64,000 nt of DNA, taken from NCBI RefSeq assembly GCF_030010625.1, contig NZ_JASCXN010000032.1, positions 34,370-98,369 of the forward strand, written 5' to 3'. Of the stretch, positions 15,559-22,458 are shown in pieces. The translations under genes and the position numbers were made by a program. This stretch comes from Streptomyces sp. CC208A. GTDB taxonomy: Bacteria > Actinomycetota > Actinomycetes > Streptomycetales > Streptomycetaceae. Position 1 is the first letter of the stretch, and the number at the start of each line of letters is the position of its first letter. The notes below the pieces were generated by a model that had not been told where the DNA came from, did not search any database, and worked only from the letters and a program-made list of their open reading frames with translations.

Positions 15559-16133
15559 CGGACCCCGACGTCCACCTGACCCCGGAATCCGGCCTTCTCC
15601 CCTCGCGTCGCACCTGGGAGACGGTCGTACGAAAGGAGCTGCGGGTCAGGGGGCGTCCAGGGCGGCTCGCCCTTCACACGGCGCTCGCCGCTTCCTCGTG
15701 CCCGCCCGCGCCGACATTCCGGCCTTCCCATGCCGACACCCCGGCCTTCCCGTGCCGGGCCGCGCACGGCAGGGCGAGCCCCGCGACGGGCGGCCTGCAC
15801 GGGCGAAGAAGACCGACCCCGATCATGCGGCGACCGGGACCAACCTCCTCGGCCTGGTCAAGCACGTGGCCACCGTCGCGGCCAAGTACGACGAGGAAAC
15901 CCGTGCGGCCTACCGCGCGAAGATCGAGCGGGCCGCCAGGGCGGCGGTACCGACCCGACCGGCGACGGACCGGGCCGGAGGACGTCTCACAGGGAGTGAT
16001 CTCCGTGCCCGTCCTCGACGGGCGCGTTGTCGACCGGGAACAGCATGCCGGGCCCTGTGGCCGGGCGGTTGACAGCACTCCACACTCCACCCCCCCCGCC
16101 GCATGACGGCGGGGCGAAGCAGCCGGGCCCGAA
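15559..16133. other. Gap with a 22-bp duplication and a possible coding remnant
   Basis: This 575-base gap lies between two convergent genes. At 15711-15754 a 22-bp unit starting CCGACATTCCGGCCTTCCC is repeated once with a few changes. From about 15797 to 15959 the plus strand reads a protein-like segment (TGTNLLGLVKHVATVAAKYD, ending near AKIERAARAAV) with helix-like composition and coding-type wobble. It has no ribosome site and degenerates downstream, so it may be a relic. The rest shows nothing I can name. Confidence 0.35.
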
Positions 16134-16640
16134 CTATCCGGCAGCATCCGAAGGCGGCGGATAGTCGTCCACGTGCCAGACCGTTCCGTCCGCGCAGGGA
16201 TGGCCGGCGAACTGGTCGGAGGTTCCGCCGCCCAAGGACATGCGGTCGCCTTCGCGGGCGAAGACCTCGCCGTCCTCGTCGCGGACGACGGCCTTGCCGT
16301 TCTCCCACGCAGCGGTCCACCCGTGTGCCCAGGACAGTGCGCTGACCACCTTGCTGCCGTCACCTCGGAAGCCGAGACAGTTCCTGTCCGTGACCAACAG
16401 CGTCCCAGGCATGTGGGCGAGCAGCCCATCGCCGGGGGCGCCCTTCGAACGGTTGATCATCCGGGGTGGCGTCGCGGGCTTCTCGGCCGCGCCGACCGCC
16501 TTCCCCTCGGCGGCGACGGTCTTCGGGGCCGGGTCCTCCGGTGCCCCGCCGGTGGCCGACCCGCAGCCGGTGACCCCCGCCAGCAGCAGGACTCCCGCCA
16601 CGGCCGCCACGCCACGGTGCACGGTCTGGTGGTCTGCCAT
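16134..16640 (-). CDS. Lipoprotein of unknown function
   Basis: A 168-residue predicted lipoprotein with hydrophobic core VAAVAGVLLLAG, lipobox AGVTGC and Cys at about residue 26. A flexible Ala/Pro-rich linker follows, then a small globular domain (LLVTDRNCLGFRGDGSKVV, GWTAAWENGKAVVRDEDGEV) containing two Cys and several Trp. I do not recognise the family. The ATG at 16640 has only a weak G-rich sequence upstream. The gene stands alone; the polysaccharide deacetylase diverges from it after a 255-base gap that holds that gene's promoter. Confidence 0.7.
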   Translation of the reverse strand: MADHQTVHRGVAAVAGVLLLAGVTGCGSATGGAPEDPAPKTVAAEGKAVGAAEKPATPPRMINRSKGAPGDGLLAHMPGTLLVTDRNCLGFRGDGSKVVSALSWAHGWTAAWENGKAVVRDEDGEVFAREGDRMSLGGGTSDQFAGHPCADGTVWHVDDYPPPSDAAG

Positions 16641-16859
16641 CGCATCCCGTCCGTTCGTCAGGCGCACGACTGGTGTGCGCTCCAGGGTGGGACGGGCGTG
16701 CCGCCGTACAGGTTCCGTACGGTGACGTGGAGGCGGACATGGTGGAGCCGGCGTTCGGGTACGGCTCGCACGTGGTCGACGCGGTCCGCTCCCCAGCCTC
16801 CGGGCGCGCTCGTCGCCGCCTCCGCCGCCTCCGCCGCCACCCATGTCCAACTCGGGTCA

Positions 16860-16889
16860 TTGACGCGACAGTTGGTCTAGGCCAATGAT
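16860..16889 (+). promoter_or_regulatory. Deacetylase promoter with DasR (dre) operator
   Basis: TTGACG (16860-16865), six bases, then TTGGTCTAGGCCAA (16872-16885), with AATGAT (16884-16889) as a -10. The palindrome matches the DasR responsive element better than the chitinase copy does at its centre (CTAG). The -10 places the transcription start at about the ATG of 16896, so the mRNA is probably leaderless. The order and spacing equal those of the chitinase promoter. Confidence 0.8.
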
Positions 16890-16895
16890 GTGGTC

Positions 16896-17594
16896 ATGCT
16901 GAGACTCCGTCTGCGTCACGCCGTACGCGGCGCGCTCGCCGCCCTCGTCCCGCTCGCCCTCCTCGGGGCCGTCGGTGGCCCCGCGCACGCCGCCCCGGAG
17001 GGGGCGGCGGCCTGGCCCGAACCCGCGCCCGTGGTCTCCCGGGTCGAGACCACGGACCCGGTCGTCTTCATCACCATCGACGACGGCTGGTTCCACGACC
17101 CGGCCGCCGCGAAGCTGCTGCTCGACCGCCGGGTGCCGGCCTCGCTCTTCCTGCTCCCGGGGGCGTACTCGTACGACTCCGGCTACTTCCACCAGCTGCT
17201 CGACCACGGGCGGTCCCGCGTCGAGAACCACTCGGTCGACCACCCCTACCTCACCACGCTCGACGCCGCAGGCCAGAAGGCCGAGATCTGCGGGGCACGG
17301 GACGCGCACCTTGCCGAGTTCGGCGACGGGCCCCGGCTGCTGCGCCCGCCGTTCGGCGTGTACGACGCCACCACCCTGACCGTCGCCCGCACCTGCGGCG
17401 CGAAGGCCGTGGTGACCTGGACGCACAACTTCACCGGCGTGGGCGAGTCGGGACCGGCGCCCGAGCTGAAGGCCGGCGACATCATCCTGCTGCACTTCGA
17501 ACCGACCCTGGAGCAGGACCTGAAGCGCGCCCTGGACCTGGCCGAGGCGGCCGGCCTGAAGCCCGCGCCACTACGGGAGTACGTACCGGAGTAG
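16896..17594 (+). CDS. Secreted polysaccharide deacetylase (NodB/CE4 type)
   Basis: A 232-residue secreted enzyme with a signal peptide at residues 1-32 (ending GGPAHA). The NodB motifs are TIDDGW (catalytic base and metal Asp, residues 62-63), ENHSVDHPYL (metal His pair), RLLRPPFGVYD and ILLHFE. It removes acetyl groups from GlcNAc-type polymers; the DasR-like promoter suggests chitin or chitooligosaccharides rather than peptidoglycan, but this is inference. I chose the ATG at 16896 over the GTG two codons earlier because the promoter places the first transcribed base there. There is no Shine-Dalgarno, in line with a leaderless message. Confidence 0.88.
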   Translation: MLRLRLRHAVRGALAALVPLALLGAVGGPAHAAPEGAAAWPEPAPVVSRVETTDPVVFITIDDGWFHDPAAAKLLLDRRVPASLFLLPGAYSYDSGYFHQLLDHGRSRVENHSVDHPYLTTLDAAGQKAEICGARDAHLAEFGDGPRLLRPPFGVYDATTLTVARTCGAKAVVTWTHNFTGVGESGPAPELKAGDIILLHFEPTLEQDLKRALDLAEAAGLKPAPLREYVPE

Positions 17595-17630
17595 TCGCTA
17601 CGGGGTGAGGTGCGGGAGGAAGGAGACGGC

Positions 17631-17661
17631 CCCCGTACCCCCCCGTACCCCCCGTACCCCC
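17631..17661. repeat. CCCGTACCC repeat, three copies
   Basis: Three units around GTAC cores at 17635, 17645 and 17654 in a C-rich run, 36 bases behind the deacetylase stop and before the convergent gene. No clear terminator hairpin is seen in this gap. Confidence 0.7.
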
Positions 17662-17722
17662 GGAGGGTGTGGGGCGTCGGGGCCGGATGGAGGCCCGGAC
17701 ACGCCAGGAGGCGGCGGCCTTT

Positions 17723-18694
17723 TCATCCGTCTCGCAGCTCCGCCAGCGTCGCCTGGACGGTGGCGATCATCTCGTGCGGCCGGTGGAGGACGGTCGCGGC
17801 CGTGAAGCGGAGGGCGCGTCGTACCTCTGGGTGGGAGGCCAGGCGGTTGAACCTCTCCGTATCCCGCTCGTGGGCCTCCCGGGTCCCGTGGAAGGCGTAG
17901 CCCTCCACCTCGACCGCCAGCCCCTCGGGCCGGAAGAGGAAGTCCGGTCGGAGCGTGCGGCCGTCCGTGGGGAAGCAGAGCGGGACCTGCGTCTCGGGGT
18001 GGAGCCCGGCGTCGTGCATGCGGAGCCGGGCGACGGTCTCCGCCGGCGAGCCGGAGAGCGGGTCGACGAGGGGCAGCCAGAGGCTCGCCCGCCGGCTTCC
18101 CTTTCTCGTCGGGCCCTTCGACAGGAGCTCCTCACGGAGAAGGCCAGGGGAACGGATGAGGGGAGGCCGGACCACCCCGCGCACCCTCCGCCGGGAGAGG
18201 GCGGAGTCCGCGGCGACGACCGCCTCGTCACGCGAGCCGAGCCGTATCACGTCGCCGACCGTGCGGACCGGGGTCGTCACCCGGAGCCCCTTCCGTACGG
18301 TGACGTCGCACGCGTCCAGGGGGATCAGGCGGACGAGCGTGCCGGGGCGGCGTCTCTGCAGGGCGGGGTGGGGGTCGGTGAGCTCGACGGGGTCCGTCGC
18401 CCGGGGGCCGTCGAGGAGTTCGATCCGGTGGAGGACGGCGGCCGACCGGTGACTGCAGACGAGCCGGGGCTGGAGCAACTGCAGGGCCCTGGCGCGGTGT
18501 TCCCAGTCCACCACCACCCCGGGCGGCGCCCAGGCACCCCGGCAGATCGGCTGCCACCGTCCGCTCCGGAGGCGCCGCTTCACCCTGCCCGGCGGCCAGC
18601 CCGCCGCGTGCGCCCACTCGGTGAGGAGCACCCCGTCGCGGGCCAGTCGCGCCAGGTCGTCCGCTGTGAACTCCGTGCCGCCCGTGCTGTTCAT
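17723..18694 (-). CDS. AbiEi-like/DUF559 protein (intact copy)
   Basis: A 323-residue protein in two parts. The N-terminal half resembles the winged-helix domain of AbiEi-type proteins (LARLARDGVLLTEWAHAAG, then SGRWQPICRGAW). The C-terminal half is a DUF559-like PD-(D/E)xK fold: RPDFLFRPEGLAVEVEGYAF supplies Asp and the ExE/ExK-like strand, followed by HGTREAHERDTERFN. Such proteins are common orphans in actinomycetes and may be nucleases; activity is unproven. The start at 18694 is chosen because its distance to an upstream element shared with the frameshifted paralogue (20962-21848) then matches (31 against 32 bases). An ATG at 18709 is the alternative. Confidence 0.75.
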   Translation of the reverse strand: MNSTGGTEFTADDLARLARDGVLLTEWAHAAGWPPGRVKRRLRSGRWQPICRGAWAPPGVVVDWEHRARALQLLQPRLVCSHRSAAVLHRIELLDGPRATDPVELTDPHPALQRRRPGTLVRLIPLDACDVTVRKGLRVTTPVRTVGDVIRLGSRDEAVVAADSALSRRRVRGVVRPPLIRSPGLLREELLSKGPTRKGSRRASLWLPLVDPLSGSPAETVARLRMHDAGLHPETQVPLCFPTDGRTLRPDFLFRPEGLAVEVEGYAFHGTREAHERDTERFNRLASHPEVRRALRFTAATVLHRPHEMIATVQATLAELRDG

Positions 18695-18713
18695 GGACCA
18701 ACGATCCATGAAC
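18689..18713. promoter_or_regulatory. Palindrome overlapping the DUF559 gene start
   Basis: GTTCATGGA (18689-18697) and TCCATGAAC (18705-18713) form a perfect 9-bp inverted repeat with a 7-base spacer, covering both candidate ATGs. It could be an operator for the gene's own winged-helix domain or a hairpin hiding the start. The frameshifted paralogue keeps only the central CAACGATCCA. Confidence 0.5.
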
Positions 18714-18724
18714 GAGGGGCGGTC

Positions 18725-18743
18725 CGCATCCCCTGTGGAAAAC
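18725..18743 (-). promoter_or_regulatory. Conserved upstream element of the DUF559 gene
   Basis: CGCATCCCCTGTGGAAAAC here matches 18 of 19 bases at 21880-21898, ahead of the frameshifted paralogue. Conservation outside the coding region suggests a promoter or recombination-linked sequence. Confidence 0.55.
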
Positions 18744-18768
18744 GTGGAGTTCGGGGCTGGTGGTCGGG

Positions 18769-19587
18769 TCAGCGGTGGGTGGGGAACAGGGTGTCGAGGT
18801 CGGAGTAGGAGAGGGCGCCGGTGAGCGGGGGGTGGGCGCCGGTGGCGTACAGCTGCCGCGCGGCTCGGTGAGCGGCGGTGTACGCGGTCTGGGCGACGCT
18901 CGTGCCGAGGCTGACGCGGGCGACGCCGAGGGCGCCGAGTTCGGCGACGGTGGGCGTTCCGGGTTCGGCCAGGACGTTCAGCGGTACGGGGACGGCCGCG
19001 GCGAGTTCCGCGAGGAGGGCGGGGTCGGTGACGCCGGGGACGAAGACGCCGTCGGCGCCGGCGTCCACGTAGGCGCGCGCCCGCTCCAGGGTGTCCTTCA
19101 GACGGGTGGCGGGGTCGCCGAGGCCGAACAGGTACGTGTCCGTACGGGCGTTGAGGAAGAGAGGCACGCCCGCACGGTCCGCCGCCGCCCGGGCCGCCGT
19201 CAGTCGTGCGGCGAGTTCGGCCGGAGGGCGGGTGCCGTCCTCGATGTTGACGCCCACGGCGCCCGCCTCCAGGACCCGCGCGACCGTCTCGGCGACGCCT
19301 GCCGCGTCCTGGCCGTACCCGCCCTCGATGTCGGCGGTGACCGGTACGTCGACCGCCGCGACGACACGGGCGATCAGGTCCACCACCCGGTCCGGGGAGA
19401 CGGCCTCCCCGTCCGGGCGGCCGAGCGCCCAGGAGACCCCGGCGCTGGTGGTGGCGATCGCGGGCGCCCCCGCCGCCTCGATGACACGGGCACTGGCGAC
19501 GTCCCAGGCGTTGGCGAGGGCGAGGGGGCGGGCGGGGGTGTGGAGGGAGCGGAAGAGCCGGGCCTTGTCCTTGGATGATGTGCTCAT
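18769..19587 (-). CDS. Isocitrate lyase/PEP mutase superfamily protein
   Basis: A 272-residue TIM-barrel enzyme of the PEP mutase/isocitrate lyase family. Visible landmarks are LALANAWDVASARVIEAAG, TSAGVSWALGRPDG, a metal site VPVTADIEGGYG, VGVNIEDGT and FLNARTDTYL. The catalytic KKCGH-type loop of true isocitrate lyases is absent, so it belongs to the short branch that includes oxaloacetate decarboxylases, carboxyphosphonoenolpyruvate mutase-like proteins and methylisocitrate lyases. The substrate is unresolved, and no methylcitrate or phosphonate genes are nearby. The ATG at 19587 follows a weak ribosome site; an upstream start is possible. Confidence 0.82.
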   Translation of the reverse strand: MSTSSKDKARLFRSLHTPARPLALANAWDVASARVIEAAGAPAIATTSAGVSWALGRPDGEAVSPDRVVDLIARVVAAVDVPVTADIEGGYGQDAAGVAETVARVLEAGAVGVNIEDGTRPPAELAARLTAARAAADRAGVPLFLNARTDTYLFGLGDPATRLKDTLERARAYVDAGADGVFVPGVTDPALLAELAAAVPVPLNVLAEPGTPTVAELGALGVARVSLGTSVAQTAYTAAHRAARQLYATGAHPPLTGALSYSDLDTLFPTHR

Positions 19588-19704
19588 GCGGTCAGTCAAG
19601 CAACGGCCCGGGCTCCCTGTCCGGCAGAAAACCGACACCACCGTCGCCCGGTGCCGACCCCGGCTCATCGCGGTTGCGGTCGGCGCGGGCGCCTCACGAG
19701 CTCG

Positions 19705-20115
19705 TCAGGCGCGCTCGGGCCAGACCGGGCCCTGGTCGGTCCAGATGACGCCCTTGTTGCGGCACAGGCAGAAGGGGTGGCCGATCGGGTCGGTGTAGAC
19801 CTGCCAGCCGTAGCCGTCGGGGCCGATGAAGTCCTGCCTCAGCGTCGCACCGAGGTCGAGGACGCGGCGCTGCTCGGACTCGATCTCGTCCACTTCGAAG
19901 TCGAGATGGAACTGCTTGGGGTGCTCGCTGTCGGGCCACTGCGGAGCGCGGTAGTCGTCCACCCGGATGAATGCCAGCTCGATCTCGCCGAACTGGATGC
20001 CGGCCCAGTCCTCGGAGCTGCCTTCCTTGACCGGACGGCCCGTCACCTCGGAGTAGAAAGCCGCCAGCTTCATCGTGTCCGGGCAGTCGATGATGAAATC
20101 GGTGAGTCGCAGCAT
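19705..20115 (-). CDS. VOC (glyoxalase/bleomycin-resistance) protein, internal start
   Basis: Read from the internal ATG at 20115, this is a complete 136-residue VOC protein: LTDFIIDCPDTMKLAAFYSE, VTGRPV, then FHLDFEVDEIESEQRRVLDL and GYGWQVYTDPIGHPFCL. These are the two beta-alpha-beta-beta-beta halves with His and Glu positions used for metal binding. The length and first residues match stand-alone relatives, which argues that it was once a separate gene. No clear Shine-Dalgarno precedes the ATG. The substrate is unknown. It is listed separately because expression without the PIN part is plausible. Confidence 0.55.
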   Translation of the reverse strand: MLRLTDFIIDCPDTMKLAAFYSEVTGRPVKEGSSEDWAGIQFGEIELAFIRVDDYRAPQWPDSEHPKQFHLDFEVDEIESEQRRVLDLGATLRQDFIGPDGYGWQVYTDPIGHPFCLCRNKGVIWTDQGPVWPERA

Positions 20116-20568
20116 CCCGCGATCTTGGCACAAGCTCACATCCGGCTTCGATACAGGCCCTGGACGAGACAGGCCCTGGATCAGTTCGACGGCGATGCGA
20201 GGCCGGCACAGTCGGCGCAGGGCGTCCGTGTCGCCCGTGAGGACGGTGACGTCGCCGTGCTCCGCGTGAGCCGTGGCCGCGAGCATCGCGTCGACGGCGT
20301 ACTTGTGGCCGTGCAGACCTTCCTCGGCGAGCAGTCTGCTCGCCGCACGTGCGATCTCCTCCGTGACGGGGCGCACCTTGGCCAGGGAGACGGCCTGGTC
20401 GAACGCCGCCTGCGGCACCTTCGGGTCGCGTGCCTCCACCAGCGTCGCGGCGCTCGTCACGACGAGCAGATCCGGTCTGCGGGCGACGTCCAGCCATACG
20501 GTCATGTCGCGGTGCCGACGGGAGAGCTTGGAGAGGGCCTCGCCGTCGAGAACGAGAGTTCCGCTCAT
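19705..20568 (-). CDS. PIN-domain toxin reading in frame into a VOC domain
   Basis: One uninterrupted 287-residue frame. Residues 1-130 form a VapC-like PIN ribonuclease with acidic residues Asp8, Glu45, Asp93 and Asp113 (LVLDGEALSKL, TLVEARD, YAVDAML, TGDTDALRRL). PIN toxins of this type normally end here. Instead a 21-residue linker leads to a complete glyoxalase/VOC domain (residues 152-287) that begins with its own Met. The ATG overlaps the antitoxin stop (ATGA), the usual toxin-antitoxin arrangement. Either this is a true toxin-enzyme fusion or the toxin's stop codon was lost and the adjacent VOC gene is also translated from its internal ATG. Confidence 0.65.
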   Translation of the reverse strand: MSGTLVLDGEALSKLSRRHRDMTVWLDVARRPDLLVVTSAATLVEARDPKVPQAAFDQAVSLAKVRPVTEEIARAASRLLAEEGLHGHKYAVDAMLAATAHAEHGDVTVLTGDTDALRRLCRPRIAVELIQGLSRPGPVSKPDVSLCQDRGMLRLTDFIIDCPDTMKLAAFYSEVTGRPVKEGSSEDWAGIQFGEIELAFIRVDDYRAPQWPDSEHPKQFHLDFEVDEIESEQRRVLDLGATLRQDFIGPDGYGWQVYTDPIGHPFCLCRNKGVIWTDQGPVWPERA

Positions 20569-20858
20569 GCGGCGTCCGCCGGAGCGGACTCACCACGGTG
20601 AGCGGCGCGGTGGGCGGCGTGGTGGGCGCGGATGCGCTCGGCCCTGTCCGACACCTCGGCGGGGTCGACCGGTCCGTGCTCCGCCTCCGCGGCGGCGATG
20701 TACTCGTCGATGGCCTCGCGCTGGAGCTGCCGCTGGACGGCTTCCTCGATATAGGAGGAGACGCCTTGTCTGCCGGCGCGTGCGCGGATCGCCTCCAGGG
20801 TCTCGGCGCGCAGGGAGACGCTGGTGACTCGGGTCTTGCCGGGGCGAGGCTTGTCCAT
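20565..20858 (-). CDS. Ribbon-helix-helix antitoxin of the PIN toxin
   Basis: A 97-residue protein. The N-terminal strand and helices (RVTSVSLRAETLEAIRARAG, then VSSYIEEAVQRQL) are a ribbon-helix-helix DNA-binding domain. The C-terminal half is charged and Ala-rich with several His, the likely toxin-wrapping tail. The stop overlaps the PIN ATG, so the two proteins are made together. By analogy with VapBC-like pairs it should neutralise the PIN ribonuclease and repress the operon. No obvious palindrome was found in the 100 bases upstream. Confidence 0.82.
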   Translation of the reverse strand: MDKPRPGKTRVTSVSLRAETLEAIRARAGRQGVSSYIEEAVQRQLQREAIDEYIAAAEAEHGPVDPAEVSDRAERIRAHHAAHRAAHRGESAPADAA

Positions 20859-20961
20859 GAGGAAAGTGTCTTACGTGACCTACTGACCCGCTGGTGCTCC
20901 GCGGCGCCCGGCCACCGCCCGCCGGCGGAGGGGGCACCCCGGAGGCCCCGAGTACAGGAGT

Positions 20962-21848
20962 TCAGCCGACGGAGGTCGGGGCGCCGGGCTCTCCGAGTTC
21001 CCCGAGCGCCGTCCGGATCTCCGCCGTCATCCGCTCGGGGTGCGCGAAGACCCCGCGGGCCGTGAAGCGCGGCATCCGGCGGACCTCCGGGCAGGACCGG
21101 AGCGCGTTGAAGGGGGCGAGGTCCCGCTCGTGCGCCCGGCGCGTGCCGTGGTACGCGCAGCCCTCGACCTCCACCGCCAGGCCCGCGGCCCGGAAGGGGA
21201 AGTCCGGGTGGAGGAGGTGGCCGCCGGGGGTGCGCAGGGGTGGCCGGCACTCGGGGGAGAGGGCCGCGCCGGCCATCCGCAGGCGGGCCACCGTCTCCGC
21301 CGGCGAGCCCGCCGCCGGGTCCGCAGGCGGGAGCCAGGACCGGGCGCGCGGCGCACCCGGACGCCGTACCGCCAACTGCGAGGCCAACTCCCCGTACCGG
21401 ACCGGCGGTTCCCTTCGTACGCCACCGACCACCCGGCGGGACGGCGCCGAGTCCGCGACCACCACCGCCTCCTCCCGGAGGCCCGTATCAGGTCGGCGAC
21501 CGTCCGCGCGGCCGTCGTCGTCCGCAGGCCCCGGCGCAGGCAGACGTCCTCCGGCGGGAGCGAGGCCCTGGATCCGGAGGGCACCCGTATCCCCGTCAGG
21601 ACCTCGATCCGGTGCAGCCGCGCCGCCGTACCGTGGCTGCAGACCCGGCCGGGGCGCAGCAGTTGGAGCGCGGTCTTCCGGACCCGCCAGTCCGTCTCCT
21701 TGCCCGGCACCGCCCACGCACCCCGGCGGATCCGCTGCCGGCCGTCCCGCCGCAGCCGCGCGGTGAGCCGGCCCGGCGGCCGGTCCGCCGCCGGCGCCCA
21801 GGCCGTCAGGAGCACCCCGCCCCAAGCGAGGATCAGCAGCTCGTACAT
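20962..21848 (-). pseudogene. Frameshifted DUF559/AbiEi-like paralogue
   Basis: A diverged copy of the protein at 17723-18694. The N-terminal half (MYELLILAWGGVLLTAW to ARTVADLIR) is in one frame. The C-terminal half (LREEAVVVADSA, then HPDFPFRAAGLAVEVEGCAY and HGTRRAHERD) is in the next. The switch occurs at the C-run 21482-21484; one extra C on the plus strand (a fourth G on the coding strand) would restore ATA CGG GGC CTC CGG and a full-length protein of about 296 residues. This is either a real inactivating deletion in a homopolymer or a base error. The upstream element at 21880-21898 is shared with the intact copy. Confidence 0.8.
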
Positions 21849-22002
21849 ACGCGCAACGATCCACGGAAGAGCGACACTTCGCACCCCCTGTGGAAAACCA
21901 GCTGAAAGTTGTCCCCAGGGAAGCGTAAAAGTGTCGGGACAGAGAACCGGGGGAGGAGCATTCTGGACCGAAACACCACAACGCTCCGGGGCAGGGCCGC
22001 CG

Positions 22003-22392
22003 ATGCAGCACATCAGTCCTCAGAACAGTCCCTCCACACCAGCGTCGGGCGTGCAGCTCGTCCATGACCTCCTCCTCCACGTCCCCGCCTTCCGGGGCGC
22101 CTACGAGAGCCATGTCTTCCGGCAGGGCGGGGTCCTGCCGCACGTCTTCTTCTGGGACGTCGTCCAGGGGGTCGTCCGCTCCTTCCTGGCGGAGGGCGAG
22201 GAGGCCGACTGGCGCCGCACCCTCGACTTCCTGGAGGAGCGGAGCCGCCTCGGTGACGCCGCCGTCGACGAGGTGATCGTCACCTCCTTCCTCGGTGATC
22301 TTCCGTCCCCGCACGAGCCCGGTCACGGGATCGTCCAGCAGCTCGGTCCCGTCATGGCCGCGAAGTTCGGGCGTATGAGGCCCCTGGGCTGA
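22003..22392 (+). CDS. Small conserved protein, DUF7674-like
   Basis: A 129-residue cytoplasmic, mostly helical protein (LVHDLLLHVPAFRGAYESHV, LPHVFFWDVVQGVVRSFLAE, DWRRTLDFLEERSRLGDAAV). The pattern resembles small DUF7674-type proteins, sometimes compared with contact-dependent immunity proteins, but I cannot be sure of the family. No neighbour suggests a job: upstream is the frameshifted DUF559 gene (divergent) and downstream a membrane glycosyltransferase-like gene on the same strand. GCAGGGCCGCCG before the ATG is a weak ribosome site. Confidence 0.7.
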   Translation: MQHISPQNSPSTPASGVQLVHDLLLHVPAFRGAYESHVFRQGGVLPHVFFWDVVQGVVRSFLAEGEEADWRRTLDFLEERSRLGDAAVDEVIVTSFLGDLPSPHEPGHGIVQQLGPVMAAKFGRMRPLG

Positions 22393-22458
22393 GCCTCACT
22401 TCCCGCCTCCGGACTTCCCGCCTCCAGGGGTGATCGGCGGCCCCGGATAATCGGGCGC

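Noticed and set aside
15698..16072. Complete 124-residue plus-strand gene
   Set aside because: Only the middle part looks protein-like; the beginning lies in a DNA repeat and the end is Arg-rich noise, so it is kept only as a possible relic.
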